Source: DAOVFN01 sp964607835 (GTDB lineage: Archaea > Aenigmatarchaeota > Aenigmatarchaeia > QMZP01). From it: 28,470 nt of DNA. The position numbers were made by a program, and so were the translations under genes. The DNA lies in contig CAZSLL010000016.1 of assembly GCA_964607835.1 (NCBI GenBank), forward strand, positions 1 to 28,470, given 5' to 3'. The notes beneath the pieces were generated by a model, which was not told where the DNA came from, made no database searches, and saw only the letters and a program-made list of their open reading frames with translations. How positions within the stretch are numbered: position 1 is the first letter of the stretch; every line of letters begins with the position of its first letter. Positions 21,585-28,470 of this stretch are shown here, in pieces.

Positions 21585-22571
21585 ATGAAATACGACATCG
21601 TGCTCAATCTCGTTCACATAGGATGCAGGAACAAATGCGTATTCTGCGGGGAGGGAACCAGGATGGGCCAAAAAGAAGCCGACATCCTGGCCCAAAGGGA
21701 ACTCGGAAAGCTGAAGTCCATCAAGGACCCGGGACAGGTAATGTCTATACACGTTTCGGGGGGCGACCCCATAGAATATCACGATTTCCTTGGGCTGCTG
21801 AGGAGGATAAAGGAGCTCACGAACATCAAGGTATCCCTTTTCAGCCACTGCATGGCATTCGAGGACTACAGCTTCCTGAAGGAGGCCCTTGACATCGGGG
21901 TGATAAGCTTTATCCAGATTCCGGTCTACGGGCACAATGCAGAAGTCCATGACTCTGTCACCAGGAACCCGGGCAGCTTTGACTCCGCCATGAGAGCCAT
22001 CAGGAACCTTAGAAGGCTTTCATTCAGCAACCTGCGGGTGCAGAGCCTGCTGCTGAGGCAGAACCAGGAGCATATAAGGGAACTATTTGCATTCAATTCC
22101 GGGCTTGCGCCTGAGATGAGCTTCATGCTCCCGTGCATACCCTCCATGAAGAGGGAATACATGAAGGCGTACGCTGATAATGCGCCTGACCTGGGCAAGG
22201 TTTCATCATCCCTTCGGGAAGCAGGGGACGAATTCGCTGCATCAGGTGCAAGGAACATGGTCTACTTCTTCGACATCCCCTTCTGCGTGTCGGGCTTTGG
22301 CCCTGAGAACACGGGTTTCAGCAACGAGCTCGAGAAGAAAGCCCCCAGGGCCTACGAATACCTTGAGCTCGAGAAGAGTAATGTGGACAGGAAGATAATC
22401 GGCAGTGAAACAATACCATCATACAGGCTCCTCTCAAAGACACTGGAATGCCGGGGATGCATCTACCAGGATGTCTGCCACGGAATCCAGCTCCCTTACA
22501 TCGACCTCGGCCTCTTCAGGGCAAGGCCAATAGAATCCGAAATAAGCAAGTACAACCAGCAGCGGTTTTAA
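21585..22571 (+). CDS. Radical SAM protein with C-terminal Cys cluster (Twitch/SPASM-like)
   Basis: 328 aa. The Fe-S/SAM motif is near the start: GCRNKCVFCGEG (C14, C18, C21). The SAM-binding VSGGDPIEY is the GGE-type motif, and later barrel strands follow (FIQIPVYG, LRVQSLLLRQN). Near the end is CRGCIYQDVCHG (C289, C292, C298), a C-x2-C-x5-C cluster as in Twitch/SPASM domains, which often bind an auxiliary Fe-S cluster in peptide- and sugar-modifying enzymes. No substrate peptide is visible next to it. It lies 63 bp before a second radical SAM gene in the same direction, so the two may act together. Confidence 0.85.
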   Translation: MKYDIVLNLVHIGCRNKCVFCGEGTRMGQKEADILAQRELGKLKSIKDPGQVMSIHVSGGDPIEYHDFLGLLRRIKELTNIKVSLFSHCMAFEDYSFLKEALDIGVISFIQIPVYGHNAEVHDSVTRNPGSFDSAMRAIRNLRRLSFSNLRVQSLLLRQNQEHIRELFAFNSGLAPEMSFMLPCIPSMKREYMKAYADNAPDLGKVSSSLREAGDEFAASGARNMVYFFDIPFCVSGFGPENTGFSNELEKKAPRAYEYLELEKSNVDRKIIGSETIPSYRLLSKTLECRGCIYQDVCHGIQLPYIDLGLFRARPIESEISKYNQQRF

Positions 22572-22634
22572 ATATTCGTTTTTGTTCCTGATTACGGTTA
22601 AAAAAACAAATAACAAACATTATTCTGTGATACC

Positions 22635-24053
22635 TTGAAAATTCTGCTATTGAATCCCCCCAGGGTGAAAGGCTGTCCTGTTGTAAGGGAAGACGGGTTC
22701 GAGCACAGGGATTTTGACTCTGTATACCCACCCCTCAGCCTTCTTCATTCATATTCTGTAATCGATGAAAAGGACCACGAAGTGTTCCTCTTTGATGCGA
22801 ACGGGATGGACAAGAGCATCAGGGAGACCTTAAGGCTTGCGAAAAGCGTTTCTCCTGATATCATTCTGGGAAGGTTTGCATTCGACTCAATGAAAGAGGA
22901 CATGGAGATGCTGACAATGGCAAAAGAAGCTACCGACAGCATCCTGGCCGTCAGATGCAAGATTGTCTCTGAAACAGCATGGCTCAGAGAAGATGTAATG
23001 TCCAGGTTCCGGACCATTGACATATTCATGGACTCAGACATCGAGGATGTTGCTTGTGAACTGGCTTCGGTTGTCAATAAAGGATGCAGCCTTTCAAAAG
23101 TTAAGGGAATAACCTTCAGGGTCGGCAAGAAGACAGCTACTACTGAGAAAGCCTGCAAGAGGACGACTGGCACATACCCGTCATATGAAGCTCTCAGAGA
23201 CCTTAAGCCCTATGGAACATCAAGTATGCGGAAGGATTTCGGGATTTTCCTTTCAGGAGCAGGATGCCCTTTCTCATGCTCATTCTGCGGCTACAGGAAA
23301 AGCCCGTACAAGCCACTGGATTTAAGGATTACCATTGATGCGTTGGAAAAAGCATCAGGTATGGGCATGAAAAGAATGTGCTTTTTTGACCCGGTCTTCT
23401 CTCTTGACAAAAAAAGGACAGAAAGACTCTGCTCAGGCATTATTGACAGGGGATTGAAGCTGGAATGGAGCTGCCAGACAAGGACTGATATGATCAGCAG
23501 GGAGCTGCTGAAGATAATGAAAAAGGCCGGATGTGTGTCAATAAGTTATGGAATAGAGTCAGGCTCCCAGCGGGTGCTTAACTTGACCGGAAAGGGAACA
23601 AACATAGCACAAACCGAAAAGGCAGCGAAGCTCACAATGATGTCAGGCATGAGAGCATACCTCAATGCCATGATCGGCCTTCCCGGGGAGACAAAGGAGT
23701 CCCTGGCAATGACAGGCAGGCTGGTCAAAAAAATAAAACCTGACTATTGCCAGTTCTGCTACACAGTACCCTTCCCCAACACTCCTCTGTACAGGCATTT
23801 CAGGGAAAGGGATGAAATCACGTCATATGACTGGTCAAGATACAACCCCCTCGAGGAGCCCGTTATTTCAACCAAGAGCCTTCCTGCATCTGAGATGAAA
23901 AGACAAAGGGACAGTCTGTACAGGGAGATGTTCACCAGCCCGAGGTTCATGGCAAAGAACATCATGGGCTCGAGCCGAACGAATATGGCTTCGAGAGCAA
24001 GGGGATATGCTGAAAGGGTCATCGGATTCAGGCCAGGAAAAGGCTTACGCTAA
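22635..24053 (+). CDS. B12-binding-domain-type radical SAM protein
   Basis: 472 aa from a TTG start (MKILLLNPP, with GTGAT upstream as SD). Residues ~1-150 have the cobalamin-domain fold (MKILLLNPP, YPPLSLLHSY, VFLFDANG, a Rossmann-like core). The DxHxxG His that ligates cobalamin is replaced (FDANGM), so B12 may not be bound in the usual way. The radical SAM core is at C211-x3-C215-x2-C218 (GAGCPFSCSFCGY), followed by EKASGMGMKRMCFFDPVF, SISYGIESGSQRVL and MIGLPGETKES. It has more Lys AAA and lower GC than the surrounding genes. Its TAA is interleaved with the TAG of the convergent glycosyltransferase. Confidence 0.85.
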   Translation: MKILLLNPPRVKGCPVVREDGFEHRDFDSVYPPLSLLHSYSVIDEKDHEVFLFDANGMDKSIRETLRLAKSVSPDIILGRFAFDSMKEDMEMLTMAKEATDSILAVRCKIVSETAWLREDVMSRFRTIDIFMDSDIEDVACELASVVNKGCSLSKVKGITFRVGKKTATTEKACKRTTGTYPSYEALRDLKPYGTSSMRKDFGIFLSGAGCPFSCSFCGYRKSPYKPLDLRITIDALEKASGMGMKRMCFFDPVFSLDKKRTERLCSGIIDRGLKLEWSCQTRTDMISRELLKIMKKAGCVSISYGIESGSQRVLNLTGKGTNIAQTEKAAKLTMMSGMRAYLNAMIGLPGETKESLAMTGRLVKKIKPDYCQFCYTVPFPNTPLYRHFRERDEITSYDWSRYNPLEEPVISTKSLPASEMKRQRDSLYREMFTSPRFMAKNIMGSSRTNMASRARGYAERVIGFRPGKGLR

Positions 24054-25240
24054 TGCTTCAGTGATTCGTAGAGTGACTTGTAAAGCGGGTTAATCTTCTC
24101 GCTGCTGAAAAACTCTAATGCGATATGCCTTGCATTTCTGCCCATCCTATCCGAAAGTGCAGGGTCCCCCAGAACCTTGTTGATGCCCAAGGCAAGGCTT
24201 TCAGGACTCCCGGGCTTGGCCAAATAAGCGCTATCGAGGTGCTTCAGGTAATGGGAGGCCTCCCCCAGTCCGGAACAAACCATAGGCATGCCAGCGGCCA
24301 TGTATTCTATCATCTTAAGCGGGCATCTCGCACGGTTGAGGGGCTTGTCCCTCATTGGGATTATACCAACCCCGCACTCCCTGAGGCAGGATAACACATC
24401 ATCCCTGGGGACCCTTCCCTTGAACTCAACATGCGGGGAGATTCCCCTGTCAGAGACCATCCTCTCCAACGCCTTCCTGTAGTTCCCGTCACCTACGAAA
24501 ACAAGCCTGGCATCCTTATACTTCTCAAGGACTCTGGGCATGGCATCAATCGCTATGTCCAGGTCATACTCGCTGTCAAGACCGCTCAGAACCAGTATTG
24601 ACCTTGGAAACCTCTCGGTATGGGGGTTGAAAGCTTCGAATTCATTGGGACTGAACTGGTTTGGTATGAGATGGAGGTTGCTGTGTCTGGAGAACTTCCC
24701 TGAAAGGTAATGGCTGCAAACTGAGAGGGCGTCAAAAAAGAAGGGAAACCTTCTTTCCATTACATCAGCAACCGATGCAAGTATTGGGTTTATATATGAA
24801 GCAGAGGCCTTTCCTCCCCTTCCGAACAGGTCATCACAGTCCAGAGCAACCTTTTTTCCCAGTAGAGTCTTGGCGATTAGGCCCTGCAGCAGGGATGCGG
24901 GCTGTGTCGTGAAGAAATGGATGACATCTGGGTCGAATTTCCTTAGCTCCGACACAGTGCGAAGTGTTGATGCAGCAACGGATAATAGCGAGGCCACTGC
25001 CCCCAGCCGCCTGACACTCCCAAAAATGGGGTCCAGGTGGGGGGCCTGTCCGGTGTACGTGACATCAACTCCCTTGACATTCACCCTCCTCTCCCGGAGG
25101 TTTCTGAAGTCAGCTGAGGGACCGAATATCCTTGCCTCCCAACCCTTTTCCTGAAGGAAACCGGCTACTCTGAGCATCCTGTGCTCGAACAGGGCATTCG
25201 CCCTGCCAAGATGCGTGCCTGAGACAAGGGCTATCCTCAT
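24050..25240 (-). CDS. GT4-family glycosyltransferase
   Basis: 396 aa, GT-B fold. The N-terminal Rossmann half has RIALVSGTHLGRANALFEHRM and FDPDVIHFFTTQPASLL. The C-terminal nucleotide-sugar half has ARLVFVGDGNYRKALERMV, HVEFKGRVPRDDVLSCLREC, and ARCPLKMIEYMAAGMPMVCS, the region of the GT4 EX7E motif. It transfers a sugar from a nucleotide donor, probably to a surface lipid or polysaccharide. Start: ATG at 25240, a TTG at 25252 being in frame but less likely, with TATA-like GATTTAAGA above. It is convergent with the radical SAM gene; the two stop codons overlap by two bases (24050-24053). Confidence 0.85.
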   Translation of the reverse strand: MRIALVSGTHLGRANALFEHRMLRVAGFLQEKGWEARIFGPSADFRNLRERRVNVKGVDVTYTGQAPHLDPIFGSVRRLGAVASLLSVAASTLRTVSELRKFDPDVIHFFTTQPASLLQGLIAKTLLGKKVALDCDDLFGRGGKASASYINPILASVADVMERRFPFFFDALSVCSHYLSGKFSRHSNLHLIPNQFSPNEFEAFNPHTERFPRSILVLSGLDSEYDLDIAIDAMPRVLEKYKDARLVFVGDGNYRKALERMVSDRGISPHVEFKGRVPRDDVLSCLRECGVGIIPMRDKPLNRARCPLKMIEYMAAGMPMVCSGLGEASHYLKHLDSAYLAKPGSPESLALGINKVLGDPALSDRMGRNARHIALEFFSSEKINPLYKSLYESLKH

Positions 25241-25333
25241 TAGAATATTCAATCCATGAATCTTAAATCTCTACTCTAGTCATGCTTGATTTGAAGGCCG
25301 CTTTTTAAATATTCCCCATGACACCATTACTCC

Positions 25334-25951
25334 ATGCAGGAGATTGCAAGGGGGGCAGAGGCCGTGCTCTCAAGAGAAGGGGAAAGGCTGGTCAAGGACA
25401 GGATAAGCAAGGGGTACAGGGTCCCGGAGCTGGACAAGAGGCTCAGGGGCATGAGGACCAGAACAGAAGAGAGGATGCTCTCCAGGGCCCGCAGGGCAGG
25501 GGTGAACGCGCCCATTGTGTGGGAGAGCGGGGACTCCAGACTGGTCATGGAGTGGCTGGAGGGGCCCACGGTCAAGGAGAGCCTCAACGGTCTTCCCCGA
25601 AGGGAGCGGCTGAGGGTTTACGAGGGTATTGGAAGAGCCACGGCCGGGCTCCACAAGGCAGGCATCATGCACGGGGACCTCACCACATCGAACATGATTC
25701 TCACACAAAGGGAGGGGGGCAGGCAGGTTAACATAATCGATTTCGGCCTGGCCAGGACCTCCAGGAGGGAGGAGGACCACGCCGTGGATCTCTATCTTCT
25801 GAACGAGGCCCTGAAGGCCGCACACTTCCGGTTTCAGGATGAGGCATGGGAAAACATTATAAAGGCTTATAAATATAATTATACAATCGCACATAAGGTT
25901 CTGGAACGCCTCGGCAAAATCGAGAGGCGCAGGCGATACCGGGGCGAATAA
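25334..25951 (+). CDS. bud32: Kae1-associated kinase Bud32
   Basis: 205 aa, a stand-alone Bud32. Motifs: an atypical kinase N lobe with GAEAVLSREGERLVKDRI (glycine-rich loop and catalytic Lys), MEWLEGPTVKE, HGDLTTSNMIL (catalytic loop), IIDFGLARTS (DFG), DHAVDLYLLNEALKAAH, and a C-terminal IERRRRYRGE tail. Bud32 belongs to the KEOPS complex that makes t6A at tRNA position 37, fitting the tRNA-biogenesis context. In many euryarchaea it is fused to Kae1; here it is separate. TATA-like TTTTTAAAT lies ~25 nt above the ATG. After its stop the leader with repeats before rpsE begins. Confidence 0.93.
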   Translation: MQEIARGAEAVLSREGERLVKDRISKGYRVPELDKRLRGMRTRTEERMLSRARRAGVNAPIVWESGDSRLVMEWLEGPTVKESLNGLPRRERLRVYEGIGRATAGLHKAGIMHGDLTTSNMILTQREGGRQVNIIDFGLARTSRREEDHAVDLYLLNEALKAAHFRFQDEAWENIIKAYKYNYTIAHKVLERLGKIERRRRYRGE

Positions 25952-26104
25952 CTCAAGCTCCCTGAGGCCTGGGTACGCAGGAGCCGTGCCGGTTCCCAGG
26001 GGACCGGACAGCGAGGGAGCGCATGCAGGCGCGAGGGAACGTGCAAGGAAGCAGAATCCCACCGGAATGAAAGTAGATGCAGAGCACCTGAGTCGCGCCG
26101 GAAT

Positions 26105-26192
26105 GTATGCCGGCTGAAGGCCGGATGGTGCAGAAGCGTATGCCGGCTGAAGGCCGGATGGTGCAGAAGCGTATGCCGGCTGGGCCGGAGGG
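26105..26192 (+). repeat. Tandem structured repeats in the rpsE leader
   Basis: Two perfect 33-bp units (26105-26137, 26138-26170) and a partial third (26171-26192). Each begins GTATG and forms a hairpin CCGGC-TGAAG-GCCGG (26110-26124, 26143-26157). The third has CCGGC-TGG-GCCGG (26176-26188): its loop is shorter but its stem is kept. The spacer is ATGGTGCAGAAGC. The last hairpin runs into the rpsE SD (GGAGG). The region 25952-26104 before it holds shorter, degraded CCGGAATG and GATGCAGAGC motifs that look like older copies; no gene is evident there. A 40-nt stretch (26115-26154) is identical to the porD leader. Confidence 0.85.
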
Positions 26193-26199
26193 AAAGAAT

Positions 26200-27069
26200 A
26201 TGACAGATGAAAAGGCTGAGAAGCAGGAAGCGGAGAAAAAGGAAGAGCAGTCCTACACAGCCACTGCCATAGAGCAGAAGATTGACCTTCCTGAGAGGAA
26301 AATTCCCAGAAAGAGGCTGATGAGGGACGAGACTGATGTTGTCAAGGAGGATGAGCCAGAGGAGGCTCAGGAAGAGGCCGTGAAAGAGGCCGAGCCCGTT
26401 CTCAGGCAGCTGCAGAGGGAAAGGACCCCTGACTGGCTTCCAAGGACAGAACTCGGGCAGAGGGTGCTCAAGGGAGAGTTCAACACCATAGAGGACGTGC
26501 TCAGGTCAGGGGAGCTCATACTCGAGCCCGAGATAGTGGACTTCCTGGTCCCTGAGCTCAAGAACGAGATCGTCTACATAGGAGGTTCGCCAGGAAAGGG
26601 CGGAGGAATCAGGAGGACAGCCACCAAGAGGACAGTGAGGATGCACAAGTCCGGAAGGAGGTTCAAGCTCAGTTCTGTGATATCTGTCGGTAACGAGGAC
26701 GGGATAGTTGGCATAGGAAAGGCGTCCTCCAGGGAGCACAAGACCGCCATAGAGAAGGCCCTGGAGCAGGCCAAGCTCAATGTCATAAGCGTGAGGAAGG
26801 GATGCGGTTCCTGGGAGTGCGGATGCGGAGGGGAGCACTCAATACCCTTCAAGACCCAGGCCTCAACAGGCTCTGTCACAGTAAGGCTCATACCGGCCCC
26901 CAAGGGCATGGGAATAGTGGCGAGCGACCCTGTCAAGAAGGTGCTCACCCTGGCAGGGATAAAGGATGTGTGGGTAAAGACCAAGGGCAACACGCATGCG
27001 AGGGCCAACCTTATCTCCGCTGTATTCGAGGCACTGAGGAACCTGAGCAGGACCAAGGGAGACCTCTGA
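26200..27069 (+). CDS. rpsE: Ribosomal protein uS5
   Basis: 289 aa, longer than the usual ~210 in archaea. Residues 1-70 are an acidic/basic tail (EKQEAEKKEEQ, RDETDVVKEDEPEE) without a fold. Then come the archaeal S5 pieces: DWLPRTELGQRVLKGEF, an inserted Gly/Lys-rich GGSPGKGGGIRRTATKR before the S5 core, SVISVGNEDGIVGIGKASS, and RKGCGSWECGCGGEHSIPF with three Cys. It ends with TLAGIKDVWVKTKGNTHARANL. Start at the ATG at 26200 with SD GGAGG; the frame is open from an ATG at 26107, but those codons are the tandem repeat, and the porD repeat is in another frame. No uL18 or uL6 gene precedes it. Confidence 0.93.
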   Translation: MTDEKAEKQEAEKKEEQSYTATAIEQKIDLPERKIPRKRLMRDETDVVKEDEPEEAQEEAVKEAEPVLRQLQRERTPDWLPRTELGQRVLKGEFNTIEDVLRSGELILEPEIVDFLVPELKNEIVYIGGSPGKGGGIRRTATKRTVRMHKSGRRFKLSSVISVGNEDGIVGIGKASSREHKTAIEKALEQAKLNVISVRKGCGSWECGCGGEHSIPFKTQASTGSVTVRLIPAPKGMGIVASDPVKKVLTLAGIKDVWVKTKGNTHARANLISAVFEALRNLSRTKGDL

Positions 27070-27079
27070 GGTGATTGTC

Positions 27080-27505
27080 ATGTATGCTGTTATAAGGATA
27101 AGGGGCTCTGTGAACGTTCCCAGGGCCACCGAGGACACGCTCAAGATTCTGAGGCTGACCAGGGTGAACCACTGCGTGCTGGTTCCCGAGACCCCTGACT
27201 ATGATGGCATGCTCAGAAAGGCAAGCGGCTACGTGACATGGGGAAAGGTATCTGGCGAGACAGTGGAGAAGCTCGTGGCCAGGAGGGGAAGGCTTCCAGG
27301 GGACGCGAGACTGGACTCCAGGAGTGCCAAAGAAATAAGCAAAAAGCTGGAGAAGGAGGGATTCCTCAAAGAGGCAGGCATAAAACCGGTTTTCAGGCTC
27401 TCTCCGCCCACAAAGGGATACAAGTCCGTCAGGATGGCGTACCCCAGGGGAGACCTGGGAAACAGGGGAGACGCCATAAACCAGCTGCTCAAGAGGATGA
27501 TTTAG
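27080..27505 (+). CDS. rpl30: Ribosomal protein uL30
   Basis: 141 aa. MYAVIRIRGSVNVPRATEDTLKILRLTRVNHCVLVPET is the archaeal L30 core; the rest is the archaeal C-terminal extension ending YPRGDLGNRGDAINQLLKRMI. Start: the ATG at 27080 has SD GAGGTGAT that overlaps the rpsE stop; a GTG at 27071 in frame is part of the SD. It is tightly coupled to rpsE and to uL15. Confidence 0.93.
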   Translation: MYAVIRIRGSVNVPRATEDTLKILRLTRVNHCVLVPETPDYDGMLRKASGYVTWGKVSGETVEKLVARRGRLPGDARLDSRSAKEISKKLEKEGFLKEAGIKPVFRLSPPTKGYKSVRMAYPRGDLGNRGDAINQLLKRMI

Positions 27506-27904
27506 ATGAGGCCAAAAAGCAACAAGTCAAGGGGAAGCAGGACCCAGGGATACGGCTCCAGCAAGAAGCACAGAGGAGCGGGCTCCAGGGGCGGAGTGGG
27601 CCGCGCAGGCATCACCAAGCACATGAAGCTCCACTTCAAGAAGAAGGGCATACAGGTGGGCTCCAGGGGACACAAGACCATGAGACAGAGGAAGCTGAAG
27701 CCGGTCGTGAAGTCCGTGAACCTCAGGGACCTGGAGAGGCTGGCCGCAGGCAGGAATGAAATCATACTCAGGGAGTTCGGGTACGACAAGGTGCTCGGGA
27801 CAGGTGAAATCAGGACCCCCCTCAGGGTCATAGCAGGGTCGTTCTCGGCAAGAGCCGCGGAGAAGATAGAGGCAGCAAAGGGAGAGGCGGTCAGGGACGA
27901 GTGA
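27506..27904 (+). CDS. rpl15: Ribosomal protein uL15
   Basis: 132 aa, a little short. The Gly/Arg-rich start (SRGSRTQGYGSSKKHRGAGSRGGVGRAG) is the L15 signature; the C-terminal half (SVNLRDLERLAAG, DKVLGTGEIRTPLRVIAGSFSARAAEKIEAAKGE) is the L15 globular part. The ATG follows the uL30 TAG directly with no gap. Confidence 0.93.
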   Translation: MRPKSNKSRGSRTQGYGSSKKHRGAGSRGGVGRAGITKHMKLHFKKKGIQVGSRGHKTMRQRKLKPVVKSVNLRDLERLAAGRNEIILREFGYDKVLGTGEIRTPLRVIAGSFSARAAEKIEAAKGEAVRDE

Positions 27905-27960
27905 ACCCTGGCTCAACAATTTTAATACAGGGATCAATTATTTGATGAAGGTGCGGGCAG

Positions 27961-28470
27961 ATGACGTCAAGAGCAGATGCTTATATTGGAATTCTAACAA
28001 GGATACCGGGCATTTCTGAGCCCACACAGAGGCTCTCATTCAAGGGCAAGCTCAAGTGGACAGGTCTAATACTCATTCTCTACTTCATCATGGCGCAGAT
28101 AACGGTTTACGGCGTTGCGCCAGGCACATTCGAGCAGCTCAGGTACCTGGAGATTCTCCTGGGCTCGAGCTTCGGCTCGCTCATGACCCTGGGCATAGGG
28201 CCCATAGTCACGGCGTCCATAATCCTCCAGCTCATGGTGGGGTCCAAGATCATCCCTTGGGACCTCAAAACCGAGAAAGGGAAGATGATGTTCCAGGGAA
28301 CACAGAAGCTCCTGGCCATCATACTCTCTGTCGTGGAGGCAATTATCTACGTGTCTCTTGGCGCTGTGGCTGCTCAGCCCGGATTTGCTGCCATTGTCAT
28401 TGCCCAGCTGGCAGTAGGCGGCATAATCGTCATATTCATGGACGAGGTCATATCCAAGTGGGGCTTCGGC
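27961..28470 (+). CDS. secY: Preprotein translocase subunit SecY, N-terminal part (cut by window end)
   Basis: 170 codons are visible, still open at 28470. MTSRADAYIGILTRIPGISEP is followed by membrane helix 1 (WTGLILILYFIMAQI), the plug/TM2 region with GIGPIVTASIILQLMVG, TM3 (LLAIILSVVEAIIYVSLGA) and TM4 (IAQLAVGGIIVIFMDEVISKWGFG), the archaeal SecY order. Start: SD AGGTG before the ATG at 27961. A TATA-like TTTTAATA at ~27920-27927 suggests a promoter of its own in addition to read-through from uL15. Confidence 0.93.
   Translation, partial: MTSRADAYIGILTRIPGISEPTQRLSFKGKLKWTGLILILYFIMAQITVYGVAPGTFEQLRYLEILLGSSFGSLMTLGIGPIVTASIILQLMVGSKIIPWDLKTEKGKMMFQGTQKLLAIILSVVEAIIYVSLGAVAAQPGFAAIVIAQLAVGGIIVIFMDEVISKWGFG

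Noticed and set aside
26105..26192. CRISPR array
   Set aside because: The 33-bp units are direct tandem copies without spacers and there are no cas genes nearby.
25952..26199. Open frame in phase after the Bud32 stop, reading Arg/Cys-rich sequence through the repeats
   Set aside because: No start codon, strongly biased composition, and the same repeat is in another frame relative to the gene at porD; it is GC-driven openness.
26107..26199. N-terminal extension of uS5 made of repeated MPAEGRMVQKR units
   Set aside because: It is encoded by the leader repeat; the SD and normal start lie at 26186-26202, and the copy before porD is in a different frame.

Overview
The window is archaeal. It carries an archaeal-type uS5-uL30-uL15-SecY run, Sec61beta, the Kae1-associated kinase Bud32, archaeal ProRS and ValRS, tRNase Z and an RNase P RNA. 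Promoters are TATA boxes about 25 nt upstream of many leaderless starts, Shine-Dalgarno sites are GGTGA/GGAGG-like, and Arg codons are mostly AGG. uS5 has a long acidic/basic N-terminal tail and a Gly/Lys-rich insertion before its core. From memory this resembles DPANN-type S5, so a DPANN or deep euryarchaeal origin is my guess; the lineage cannot be fixed from this sequence.

Layout. 1-1500 (+): end of an SCP2-like protein, a membrane-anchored winged-helix regulator, a secreted Cys/Gly-rich peptide and a small unknown. 1501-3667 (-): PspC membrane protein, membrane-tethered OB-fold protein, YdjM-like membrane protein, ChaB. 3668-5130: a metallophosphoesterase and a HTH regulator with a Cys/His cluster. 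ChaB, the phosphoesterase and the regulator each have the same palindrome upstream of their TATA box. 5166-9315: ZIP transporter, LolD-like ABC ATPase, CARDB-like surface protein, rhomboid protease and two small unknowns. 9390-11421 (-): pyruvate/2-oxoacid:ferredoxin oxidoreductase gamma-delta-alpha, with no beta gene beside it. 11539-13583 (-): a frameshifted small gene, endonuclease IV, a second xylose-isomerase-like TIM barrel and Sec61beta.

13670-14080 (-) is an RNase P RNA gene. It is followed (moving right, all -) by a soluble histidine kinase, a zinc-ribbon protein, two small proteins, tRNase Z, a small unknown, ValRS and ProRS, so the block is rich in tRNA biogenesis. 21585-25240 is a cargo-like island: a radical SAM protein with a C-terminal Cys cluster, a B12-type radical SAM protein and a GT4 glycosyltransferase. 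Bud32 follows, then uS5, uL30, uL15 and the start of SecY.

Most notable: (i) a structured repeat with a 40-nt exact match sits just before the ribosome binding site of two unrelated genes, porD and rpsE, and is tandem at rpsE; (ii) the spc operon and the por operon are both interrupted; (iii) a local ATAAC-N3-GTTAT regulon; (iv) a regulator/secreted Cys-peptide pair with an operator-like palindrome between them; (v) the paired radical SAM enzymes.
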